Positions 22,401 to 32,800 of a stretch of DNA of 64,000 nt are shown here, in pieces. This stretch comes from Ramazzottius varieornatus (Eukaryota > Tardigrada > Eutardigrada > Parachela > Ramazzottiidae), in the NCBI GenBank assembly GCA_001949185.1, contig BDGG01000002.1:589783-653782 (forward strand). The letters are read 5' to 3'. A model generated the notes under the pieces. That model saw nothing but the letters and a program-made list of their open reading frames with translations, had not been told where the DNA came from and made no database searches. Each line of letters begins with the position of its first letter. Within the stretch, counting starts at the first letter, position 1. The position numbers and the translations under genes were made by a program.

Positions 22401-25400
22401 NNNNNNNNNNNNNNNNNNNNNNNNNNNNNNNNNNNNNNNNTTGATTGGTCACCACAGCTGGCCCGTGTCGCTTTCGCTCCGTTTCCCCATATTTCTGTCC
22501 ATCCCCATATTTAGGCCAGGCACGTGTACGTCTTCGGTTTGATAGGGCAAAACTTCGCGCCATTATGAAATTCGATTTTGTCAGGCTTAACTGCCGAGCT
22601 CCCGAATTATGCATCGCTTTATGTTTCAGAACTGATCCCGATCTAGAGATGGAAGCTCTGTTGAAGCGCAACATCACTCGAGTGGCATACATCAAAGGTT
22701 CGGTCCTGGAAAAGCGCGACCTCATTCTAGCCGATGTCAACGGGGCTTCTGCAGTTCTGATCCTCTCGGACAAGAACGCCGTCAACCCTACGTCCGAAGA
22801 TGCCGGCAGCGTCATGTCGGTCATTTCCGTCAAGAACCACTCGCCTGCGACGAGGTGTCTAGTACAGCTTCTCCAGAGCCGGAGCGTCGCCCATGTGGCG
22901 AACATTCCTGGCTTCAACGCCATGGCTGGCGACTCCATCATCTGCTTTAGTACCTTGGAACTGGGTCTTCTGGCTCAAAGCTGTCTCGCACCGGGTTTCT
23001 CGACGTTGATATCGAACTTGATGGGAACTGACTGCACAAGAACTGAACAGGAGGTGCATTTAGAATTAATTTTGTTTCTAATAATCGCAGCAAAGTGACA
23101 TTCTCAGAAGCTCGCTGCTTTCTCAAGTGGCGCACGTTGGCAGTATTGTCGGCTGGAATCGTGCGCCACTTGAAAAACCTTCGTGGCGAGTTACAAATGC
23201 CGAGTCACACAAAATGCAGGCTGTCGAAGTAGCAATGCTGTATTTTACGACACGCTTTTTTGTTGTTGCAGAACGAAGTGGTGGCTGACTACATACACGG
23301 CACTCAAATGAAGATTTTGATGGAGCAGTTGAGCGATTACTTTGATGGGATGACGTTCCTCGAGGCAGTGAAGTCCGTGTCCATTAGCAATGTTTTCTCA
23401 TGTTCTTCTTGCCTCATCGCCGATTTATGTTGACAGAGCGTGTGCCTTCAAACTCAGCATTCTACTTATCGGCATCCTCCAAGCCGATAACGATCGTCCA
23501 TCTGGAACAGTACTGCTGAACCCGCGTGCGACTATCAAAGCGGGACACGTCGGTGTCTTTATCGCCCGATCAACCGAAGAAGTCACTAGGTAAATCGAAG
23601 ATGTGGTACTCGAGCACATGTTATTGACGACACTACAGTAATTGCCTGTTGAATTGGAGAGACGGCACACAGTTCGACATTTCCTAAATGGCGCACGTTA
23701 TCAGCGTTGGCAGCTGAAAGGGTGCGCCACTCGATCTTGTCCAGTTTGCTCGTTTCCCACAGTGGCGCACGTTTGCGGTGTTGTCCGGAAGCATGCGTCA
23801 CTTAATAAAACGTTCTGTTCGGGTTTGTTTGTCGAGCTTTTAGTTCTACAGTATAACACCAAATATTGAGTGGGGATATTTATCTTTCCAGAGCTTGGTT
23901 TGTCTGCCGAAGTTGTCACAATGATAGTGCGGTGGACGCAAAGCGGATTCAGTTCTGTGGATGTGATAGACGTAAGGACTATACAGAATATCGTGGATAA
24001 AGATTGCATACTGGGAGTGAAGCAGAAGATTTGCGTGACGCGTCTGAGCTTCTTATTGATAGGCCGTTGCCGGTCGTTGGCTCGCCATATGATCTGAGAT
24101 ACGGTAACCTGCTTTTTTTTATGCTTTCAGGAAAGGCTCAGCCAGTACAGGTAGCGGCTCGTGATCCCCAGGAGCGATTCCGGACTTTTGCTGCCACCGA
24201 CACAAGTGGCTTTCGGGAGAAGACGCTGCCGAAAGGCTGGGAAAAGATGGTCATCCGGCTGATCCAGAAAAATCCATCCGCGTAAGCTGCTTGTTTACAT
24301 TTTTTCCGCACTCTTTGTCAATACCCATCAATCGTTAGAATGACGCAGCTGCTCTCGTGCTAGGACATCGCTTCAGAAAGTGGAGTCACAAGGAAGCAAG
24401 ATGGAGAAGGTTCGAACACGGGTCATGGCTTCCATTTCCGAGGATGTGCCAGCAGGCGATGCGGAGGGTGCAAGCTTCACTATGGAACCTGAGGCGGCGC
24501 CACTGTCGCCTACGCTGTCTGACTACTCCGACGACTTCCTGGACATCACTCGGGCATTCTATGCATGCCCGAGCCGTCCCTTCAAGAACATTGTTCTGGT
24601 ACAACTTGTCTTTTTTCACCAGATTATTTTTCATGAGAAACAGGACACATATACGCACGCCTAGGAAGTTTGGGCTAGTAAAAAGTTTAGGCAAGGCGAT
24701 TCCGAATCAGCGGCACGGAAGTACGTACGTACGTTGGCGACTTATTGGCTGGGATGCACTTCCCAACCATTTTCTACGGTTGAATTTTGGCTTTACCGTC
24801 GTTTCCGTCTGGCCCATACTTTTCACGGCCCGAACTTCCTCGGCTTGCGTGTCCCATTGAAAAGATACCGTACAAGAATGCTTCGAATCAGAAGATCGGT
24901 CTAACTCTTGACCAACGTTCAAGGCTTGATGTTACAGTGATGTTATTACGGCAGGCCGACGCGGGTACGAAGGAAAGTTTGTAAATTTGACAAGTTCCTT
25001 TTTGCCTGACTTTTCGTGCCATCGCCAAGATATGGAAGCTCGGCAAACAAACTCGATCAGATCGCTTTCCTAAGCGGCACGCAGTTTCAAGGATATCAGC
25101 CGGGAGCGTGCGTCACTTGGAAAGACGTCCCTGTGACTGTCGAGTTTGTGAGCATTTCCCATAGATCAGCCTAGATTCCTGATTTTCCGGGCTGACGTTT
25201 CACACTGTAAAATCTCTTCTAACTCTTTTCAGAATCGAAGCAAAGCCGCCAAGCAGCTCTTCAACGATCACATTGTCGTACTGGTCCTTGCCGGTGCCAC
25301 CGACCCACCCGTCGGCTTCCTCGACTTTGTCCTTCCTCTTCGTTCCAGCAAGATCGAGTACGCCGACCTGAAAGAGATCGTCTTTCTGGGCAACCCACAC

Positions 25401-27180
25401 TTCCTGGAGAAGGAATGGTACAAGATCAGCAACCTGCCCAAGTTGACGGTGGTCAAGGGCGATCCACTGGACCGCGCCGACCTACGAGCCGTCTCCATTA
25501 AGACATGCGCCATGTGCGTGGTGCTGCCTTCTCGATCTGGCGGGTCCACTGACCCGATTCTTGATGACAAAGATACCATCTTGGCCACCTTGAACATTAT
25601 GGCTATGAGCTTTGAGAAGATCGAGGTGGCAGCGGGGGCGTCGGCGGCGGGCAGAAGCAGGTCCACCTCGACGGTCAACCAGCTCATGTTCAAACGGCTG
25701 GCCAGAGAAGGCTTCGAAGTACCGACCATCAGTCCCCTGTGTAAGTCATCAGAGGATCATGATATAGAGCATGGCCGAATGTGGGAAAGAGAATATAGTG
25801 TTTTACTGATAAGTAGGCCGAGCGTACAGAATATAGGATCATTGAGTTGGGACCTCAGCAGCCGAAAGCGGCAAGATAGTTTTCCTGAGTGACGCACGTT
25901 CTCAGGAAATAAAACTGTAAACGTGCGCCGCTTGGGCTTATAATCGAAACTCGATGAGATAGTTTTTCAAAGTGACGCAAGCTTCCAGCCAGCAAAACTG
26001 GAAACGTGCGCAACTTGCTGCAACAATCCATGGGTGGCGCCGCAATAGAATCTTCAGACGAGCCCCTGACCGTAAGCAGTGACAGCTGAGCAATTAGCCC
26101 CCTATGACAGCCGTTGATCTGATTACTTTATCGAAATCACAAGACCGCAGTACGCTCGACAACGATTGGCAGCTGAGTGGCCACCTGACGCTGTCACTTC
26201 TTACAGCCAGGTGCTGGTCTGAAAATTCTTTTGCGCAGCCACCTATGCAACGATCCATCGAGTTTCTTTACCGTGCTCCCCGTTAATTTATTTTTCTGTG
26301 TTGCACTTTTGAACAGGAATCTTGTTTGTCTTCCAGATCAGGATGTGAATGTGCCGCTGCTGGAAGCCTATGAAGCTCAGAAATCCAACTACACGGAAGT
26401 CATGCTAATGGAGCCTTACGTCTGTGGGTACTGTTTGCCCCTTAGCGCGCTGGATTCCATCTTGATCGCCGTAAGTTTTTTCACCCACCCATCACTTTTT
26501 TTCCCCGATGAAGCCCAACCATTAAGCGTTACATTTTTCCTCGTAGAATTTCTTCAATCCCTATGCGCTGGAATTGATCAAGGCCTTGTTGTTTGGCGAC
26601 ATGAGCACACTTACGGAGACTCTTCTGACGGAAGGCATCGGTCTCGTTAGCGGGGAAATCCCGGCGTCAGAGCCTGGTCGTTCGGCTAATGCTCAACTAC
26701 GGTTGATTAGCCTACTCGAGCCTCCTCTTCGTCATCGCTTGTCGGCGGTAGGCTTAATTAATTTCTTGAAACAGCTTTAAGCAGTTTGAAATCTGACAAT
26801 ACTCGACCGTTCTTTAGAGTGCCGCACTCTTTCTCTGCTCTAGCGTGGAAGCGTGCGCCAATTGGGGAACGATCTTGGCGAGTTTGACTGTTTCCCAAGT
26901 GGCGCATGTTTCCTGTGTTATTGGCTGGAAGCATGGGCTATTCTAAAAAGCGATCTTGTCCAGTTGGTATACCGAGCTTCCATACTGCTTCTAGATATCG
27001 ACCTACAACACGCTCTTCAGTGAGGCCTGCGAGCTCGGGATGGTTTGTCTGGGTCTTGCCCGACGTGTTTATCCAAACGCTATGAATTCCTCGAGAGCGA
27101 CCAAACGTTGTGTAATAACGAACCCGCCACCCACTTACGCCTTACGTCACGACGACCTGGTGTACGTTCTGTCTTCCTGA
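19438..27180 (+). CDS. slo: Slo1/BK-type potassium channel, divergent, calcium bowl lost
   Basis: BK channels pass K+ in response to voltage and Ca2+. My 20-exon model (first 19438-19538, last 26995-27180) totals 3582 bp, 1193 residues, with every phase matching. Exons 2-19: 19999-20410, 20543-20604, 20683-20797, 21122-21233, 21319-21470, 21555-21641, 21716-21799, 21899-22104, 22630-23053, 23272-23372, 23437-23589, 23892-23971, 24026-24103, 24131-24281, 24364-24598, 25233-25740, 26337-26470 and 26547-26747. Seen in order: S0 (WWAFLLSG), S4 (LRFLRALYMLSIPDILQF), pore TMSTLGYGD, RCK1 (PDLEMEALLKRN), the Slo1 Cys-rich segment (WFVCRSCHNDSAVDAKRIQF), RCK2 (LDKDTILATLNIMA) and tail RCVITNPP. The calcium-bowl Asp string is replaced by QDVNVPLLEAYEAQKSN, S4 has Tyr where Slo1 has Arg213, and RCK1 lacks the Slo1 acidic pair. 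Several introns carry MITEs and one an N gap. Confidence 0.92.
19605..19800. mobile_element. Palindromic MITE, 2 hairpins (Slo intron 1)
   Basis: Stems at about 19624-19676 and 19706-19755. Confidence 0.7.
20930..21042. mobile_element. Palindromic MITE, 1 hairpin (Slo intron 4)
   Basis: A degenerate stem at 20955-21005 followed by CTTGTCCGAGTTTGTTTGCC. Confidence 0.65.
22165..22390. mobile_element. Palindromic MITE array, 2 hairpins plus one cut by the gap (Slo intron 9)
   Basis: Stems at about 22190-22242 and 22273-22325. A third left arm (TTTTCAAGTGGCGTACACG, 22352-22370) leads straight into the N gap. Confidence 0.75.
22391..22440. other. Assembly gap (50 N) inside a hairpin array
   Basis: The gap begins a few bases after the left arm of a third MITE hairpin, in an intron of the Slo gene. 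No exon appears to be lost, because the phases on either side match. Confidence 0.9.
23100..23210. mobile_element. Palindromic MITE, 1 hairpin (Slo intron 10)
   Basis: TCAAGTGGCGCACGTTGGCA .. GGAATCGTGCGCCACTTGA, flanked by GAGTTACAAATGCCGAG. Confidence 0.75.
23665..23842. mobile_element. Palindromic MITE, 2 hairpins (Slo intron 12)
   Basis: Stems at about 23684-23730 (right arm shortened) and 23757-23805. Confidence 0.7.
25033..25148. mobile_element. Palindromic MITE, 1 hairpin, near full length (Slo intron 16)
   Basis: Begins GGAAGCTCGGCAAACAAACT and ends TGTCGAGTTTGT around a degenerate stem. Confidence 0.75.
25868..26035. mobile_element. Palindromic MITE, 2 hairpins (Slo intron 17)
   Basis: The second unit shows the full stem: AAGCTTCCAG-CCAGCAAAA-CTGGAAACG within the GTGACGCA/TGCGCAAC arms. 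Confidence 0.75.
26800..26985. mobile_element. Palindromic MITE, 2 hairpins (Slo intron 19)
   Basis: Stems at about 26815-26865 and 26894-26945, with GATCTTGGCGAGTTTGACTG between them. Confidence 0.75.
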
Positions 27181-29653
27181 CAAACTTTGCTGCTTTCTCT
27201 GTTTTTCCGATTTTCGAAGTGAAGATACCGGTATGGACGAGTTTTTGTTGTTCACAAGTATGACTGAAGTGCCTTGTGTTTTCCATTGTTCTGCTCAACA
27301 GATCTCTCTCTCCCTCTCTCTATAGTCTCAATGATATTATATGACGGTTTTACGGATCACCGGTGTCGAATGCATAAAGTTCTTTCTTCACAAAATGGTC
27401 TTCGAAATCATCTCAGTAAAAAAACGTGGCCTTGTACTTGACCTTCAGGGAGGCAACAAGCAGGAATACCACAAACGTAAACGTTAATAGAAGTATTATA
27501 CATGCCAACGGGAGTCTCCTCCATGTGATTCCGCTGCTTCCGATCTGGCGCGTTCGGATCATTTTAAGAAGACAGCCTATGTTATTCACAAATATGGTTA
27601 AAGTACCTTGTGTTTTCCATTGTTCTGCTCAACATGGTCTCTCTGTGTAGTTTTGTTGATATTATGTTGACGGTTTCCGAGGCATGAACGAATAATTTTG
27701 TACACACCTCCAGTCTTCTTCCGGGCAGCTCTTTGGTCAGAAATGATTAGAGTAGATGTACTGTAGCTCGGCTGTACAAATGGCTTAACCGGCTCATAGT
27801 CGACTTGACGTACGACTCCGTCAGCCGTTTGACATAACGGCTAACTTAGCCGTTTTGTCAAACGGCTAGCCGGTCCCAGCAAATAGCTTTGATTGGTTTC
27901 TGACCACCAGATTATATTATATACGATATCAACCAACATGACATGATCTTCCGCGATGTAATAATAATGTAATTAAACAGTAAGTTCATGTTTCCGTAAA
28001 TCCGTGCAGTGAAGTCTTGAATTTCCGTAGCACTCAAAATCATTATCAAGTAGGAAGACAGATAATTTTGCTTGTACGCTAATCGATCTTTGATGAGATA
28101 CCGTCGGCTAGACAGAACTACAAATTTTTCAAAAAGTGGCCAAAACAGCGGAAAAGTTGCTGGAGCTTGAAAAGTCAACATTCAGTCCAAGTGTTCAGGA
28201 AAACGTCTCAGCTTTCCTCCCACGAAGCTTTGATTTCTTGACGTTTGGTAAGACATTGCTCCAATAAGACAGCCTTTTAGTTTGTAGAAAGAATTCTCTA
28301 CTTACTCCTGAAAATTGCGCGTCAGAATCTTCCCCTTTTTTGAGCTATCAATTATGAAAAGTTACTGCGAGGAAGTACATATGTAATTGGCTCAAACGGA
28401 TCGCATGGCATATTTTCTGAAAGGGAGAACATCTTTCCAATAGGCCATAAAACTTTTGCGCTGACAAACGCCTTTTGGAAGGACAGCGAGTTTTTTTCTG
28501 CGAGTGCAGTTAGGTGGAAGTTTCGTTCCGAGCACAACTGTACGATCCCTACCTGTACTTGAGGTTGAGTTTTGGACAAAATTTATCTAGAAGGTAGACT
28601 TTGGAATGCTTTATCATGGAAAAATACAGCGGAAAACGAATTTATTGTCTCTTAGGAGCAGGGTCTTTTCCTGCAAACTGTACAAAGTTGGCGTGGCCGC
28701 ACTATACATGCATGATACCAAGATTTCATATACCATACATGACTGCGGTCGAATATACAATGCTTGTTCACCAAATGGATATCGGCGGCCCATTTTCCAG
28801 CAGCCAAACGCGTTGCCATTGTCTGGCGCGTTGAACCGCTGTCTTGAATGTCCAAAGTTCAGCGCTGCGCGCTCGGCTGTCCAGTGCAGTGTTGTTCCAA
28901 TCATTACAATCGATAATCGAAAATGGTCAAAAACGAGAAATTAGCTGCCAATGAGTCGAAGGTGAGCGCTAAACGGTCGAGCTGTCGTGCCATTAATCAC
29001 CTGATTGTGTTCGAATGATTGACTGCTGATCGCTGATTAGCCCGACTGTTGCGTTCTCGCTACCCGGGACTGATCCACGCGTACGACTAGTGCAGGCTCT
29101 TACATACCGGGTATCAGAGATCCTATCAGTTGATTTTGCCCGACAGCGGGATGATCAATAGCGAATCTCGGCTTTGAAAAACGACAAGTTTGTCGCTTTA
29201 AGTGATCTAAGACCATCGGCCGTTGAAAAGTCCATAAAAGTTGCACGGAGTACCCCCCATCGGCAGATGGAACATAGCTTAGTGAGTACGAACGATTGCC
29301 AGTCAAATTGTTCGGAACCTGGGTTTAAAGTTCTGGGACCCCAAGGGAACAATTAAACTGCTGATGCAATCTGGGGTATCAAACATCGAGAAACACGGTG
29401 CTCAAGTCCATTTGGCGGTCTGACCTCTGGTCAAACCTCAAAGTCAGGAAGATCCAGAGGAACAGTCCTGAAGATCCATTCCCGAACAGCACGGTCATGA
29501 CTTATGAGTCAATGTTCCGGACAATGAGCCGCCACTACCCAGATATAGTTTGGTATGTTTGGTACCGTGGGATTCACGTATAGGATGGGCGTGGATAAAC
29601 AGGAACCTTATGTCATGATACCGGGACGTGTCTGGACATTTTATTATCGCATA
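27181..29653. other. Intergenic, no gene; diverged repeats
   Basis: Downstream of the Slo gene. It holds a CT-rich simple repeat (27302-27322) and two diverged copies of an 85-bp segment (about 27255-27345 and 27596-27680). A palindromic stretch built from AGCCGTTTGACA and its complement lies at about 27826-27876. No coding region was recognised from 27700 to 29650. Confidence 0.45.
27255..27680 (+). repeat. Dispersed direct repeat of about 85 bp
   Basis: The phrase CCTTGTGTTTTCCATTGTTC occurs at about 27260 and again near 27605, each followed by GCTCAACA, TCTCTC-rich sequence, GATATTAT and GACGGTTT. The copies are about 345 bp apart. Confidence 0.7.
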
Positions 29654-31963
29654 CAGTAGAACCTGCGCTACTTCACGCGCGTCACTCGTCGGTTTTCTAA
29701 AACTGGCCACTACGTCAAAACTACTGTTTCTACGTGTGACGTCAGCCAGACTTGCCACAAACTCTACGTCAGCGGATCGTTTTTTAGCACGTTGACTAAG
29801 CGATTCGTAATGGAATGATCACTTTTTGTTTTTTTGATCTAAGACGCAAGTCAAAACTCAGAAGTAAAAGCGTTGAATGACTTGTCAGGTTGGTCCACCG
29901 AAAAACTATCTTAGAAACCTGAAACAATTAACATCTTGGTCCTTGTCAGCCACCAGAAGAATTTCTGTTTGGTCCACTTGATGTCGTTCTCCGAGCAGCC
30001 ACAGTAAGACCGAGTTAGGGGACACTAACTAGTACTCCAAATCGAACGGGTCGTCTTCATCGTCGAATGTTACTGTCCAGTCACGTTGACTAACTTCTTC
30101 GGTAGCTTCGGTGGTCACAGTTGGTATCTTTTGACCGATACGACATTGGGCGAAGCAGTTAACGCGGGTTTCGGTAGTAATTGCTTTATCTGCTTCGACT
30201 GTCCACAAGCACGCTTCAAGAAGGGTGACACCCTTGTAGTAATCATCAACGCACTCAAACGTACGAAGTCTGCTGAAGAGATCGCTCGCCATAAGGGTTC
30301 TGAAATGGTCTCTGAAGTTTTTTATGATTCCCGCGTCGAGCGGTTGTGCGTGGGACGTAACATTCGGGGGTAGGAAGTATAGACGGACATTCGATAGGCT
30401 CGCAACGTTGTGAGCCTTGAAATTGCCCAGAATAAGCGCGATGTACCGTTTTTGAAGTATTATGTCGGCGTTCAGTTCTTCAAGGTATTCGGTAAAGATG
30501 TCGGTATTCATCCAGGCGGTCTTATTGTTTTTGTACGCAAAACCCAGGTGCTTAGTACGACCGTCACGTAGTCCGGCTTGTACAAAGGGACGGGGATTTT
30601 TAGCTGTACCGATCACTAGGGGCATTTTACGTTCACCGGTTGTGCTGCACGTCAAGAATACGGTTATTCTGTCTTTCCTCAGTTTGCAGCCTTTCGGTAT
30701 CGCTTGAGATTTTTTGACAAGAGACTTATTGGGTAGTTGGCGATAATTCAAGCCTAGCTCGTCGCAGTTAAAGATGTCTTTGAGTGCGTAGTCCTGCAGG
30801 ATGGATGGTAGCGTCTCATCGTACCACTCTTGCAAACCTTCGAAGTTCGCACTCGCGCCTTCACCTTCGAAAACGCAAAACAAAATAAGTTTGTATTGAG
30901 CAATTACATGTGCTTGCAGGGCTGACTCACAAACCTTGAAGTACTTTGAAGATCAAGTCGTGTCTTTCAAAAAAGCTGGCGAGCCAACCATTGCTTCCTG
31001 TGAAATTTTGGATATCATTTTCTCGCGCAAACTTCCGCGCCTGAAGCTGTATCAAACGGCCAGTAATGTTGCCACCTTTGTCCAGCGTTTCATCTACGAG
31101 TTCAATCATGGCCTTATCAACCTCGGGAAACTTCAACCTTGTAGGTCTCGTGGCTTCTGGCTTCGTCGTTTCCAGATTCTTTTCTACAGTATCTCTCTTC
31201 TTTCTGTAGTTGAGTATGTTCGTACGATGAGTTCCATACTGATCCCCTATTTATGAAGTAGAGATCCCCATCTATGAAGTAGAGTTTTGGAGGTAACTGA
31301 TTATTTAGATTGCTTCGCGAGATCACTGAGAAAGTTAATTGTCAGTAACTTACCCCCCTATCGATGTCAACAAGGATCTGGCGCTTTGTCTCGGCGCTGA
31401 TATGATGGAACCTCCGAGTTTCAGGCCTCGAGGATTGAACTGAACGCTTTCTAGTTTTTCCGGATATCCGAGGGACTTTGGCCATTAAGGTGACATGCAG
31501 GATACGTGACATGTACGGGGTATCCAGTTAATATCCGAGCTTTCAATAGTAGTCTCGCACGTTCACTCCGGAAATGACAGCTAGGTTGTCGGATCCATAT
31601 TCGTGAAAGTCACTCCTGGCAGTATTGTACAAACCTGCAACAGAAAGCACAGCCCGCAGTTCTCGCGATCACGCTCCGTATCCAGTTCAGATAGTTCCTT
31701 GCTCCACCCAGCGACAGCAATCCAAAACGAACTGTCTAGCTTCGCTATGAACGGTACAAAGAAGTGGAGTTAGCCGAGAATTACTCTGAAGATTGCCCGT
31801 TTTGTAAAAGACACGTAGTTTTTCCGAATTTTGATTCGCGATTGTTGACGTAGAGTTTGTGGCAAGTCTGGCTGACGTCACACGTAGAAACAGTAGTTTT
31901 GACGTAGTGGCCAGTTTTAGAAAACCGACGAGTGACGCGCGTGAAGTAGCGCAGGTTCTACTG
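29654..31963 (-). mobile_element. Tigger/pogo DNA transposon, 2.3 kb, identical 118-bp TIRs
   Basis: Both ends read CAGTAGAACCTGCGCTACTT inward and match for 118 bp without a difference that I can see. TA dinucleotides (29652-29653, 31964-31965) give the TA target duplication of Tc1/mariner/pogo elements. A spliced transposase lies inside on the minus strand. Identical TIRs imply a recent insertion. Confidence 0.9.
30029..31485 (-). CDS. Tigger/pogo-family transposase, second catalytic Asp lost
   Basis: Three exons (31485-31354, 31238-30935, 30864-30029) join in phase and encode 423 residues. The start is a CENP-B-like helix-turn-helix region (ETKRQILVDIDRG, then GTHRTNILNYRKKRD). A second DNA-binding segment, WLASFFERHDLIFKVLQG, leads into a DDE_1 core: IFNCDELGLNYR (first Asp), LILGNFKAHN, and QPLDAGIIKNFR (third Asp). 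In the family the middle motif reads LDN.xAH, so the Asp is Gly here, a single GAC-to-GGC-type change. The element is therefore probably non-autonomous although otherwise open. It ends in an acidic tail. Confidence 0.85.
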
Positions 31964-32264
31964 TACTTGAGGCTGCATAACCCTGATGCCACGGGCATCA
32001 GAAGCGTCGATAAAACCTCCTGGAATCCTCAAGGTTTCAGCTATAGTCCAAATAAAAACCCACAGGCAACCCAAATAACGACATGAAAATCGTAGCTGAT
32101 CAGATCATGTCTCTGTTATGCGATAGCTACGAGGAATTACTGAATTCGGAGGATGTATTGGATCTTACGTCGTCCCACAATCTAGTCAATTTACTGTAGT
32201 CCACACGGTATCTACAGCATCGGACGGAAGTTCCACAAGTGAGGACTTCCTCTGCAATATTCTA

Positions 32265-32800
32265 CAAAGGCTGAATGAAGACAGATGGCGGCAAGAAGTA
32301 CGGATATCAAGAGATGCCTTCGAGATGATGCTGCGGCTCATCGGCCGTCACGAAGAGTTCCACAACAAAGCCAACTATCAGCAAACAAGTCCGAAACATG
32401 AGCCCATCGTTTTCCTCTACCGATTGGGTTGTGAAGGTACTCCTATGGGAAAAACAGCTCGGCACTTCAGAATATCCGAAGGTGGTGTGGAAATTTACAG
32501 CGCGCGGTGTCTGCAAGCTGTTTTGTCCCTGAAAAAAGATCACTTCCGATGGCCAAACAAGCAAAAACCGGTCGGATCAGGCAGCGCAGCCTCGTCAAGT
32601 CCGGTTTTCCGAACCGTGTAGGTATTGCGGATGGAACACTTATCGTCCTGGCGAAAAAAAACCTTCGACGGGTGGCTCAGCTTACTTCACCTACAAAATT
32701 TCGGCTCTAATGGTCTGCGATATTCAACATCGAATTTTGTACGCGAACGCGGGATACTGTGGTTCTGCTCATGACAACAGTCTACCGGAACAACAAGATG
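32265..32800 (+). pseudogene. Harbinger/PIF transposase remnant
   Basis: One frame gives ISRDAFEMMLRLIGRH and later LYRLGCEGTPMGKTARHFRI, like the start of PIF/Harbinger DDE_4 transposases. The match continues in a second frame (SGFPNRVGIADGTLIVLAKK, the first-Asp motif IADGT) and then a third (LMVCDIQHRILYANAGYCGS followed by AHDNS). At least two frameshifts and stops break it. No TIRs were found. The upstream part near 32100-32260 may belong to the same element. Confidence 0.75.

Noticed and set aside
19438-27180. Channel as a Slo2/KCNT-type sodium-activated channel
   Set aside because: It has an S0 segment (WWAFLL), the Slo1-only Cys-rich WFVCRSCHND segment and the VITNPP tail, which fit Slo1/Slo3 and not Slo2.
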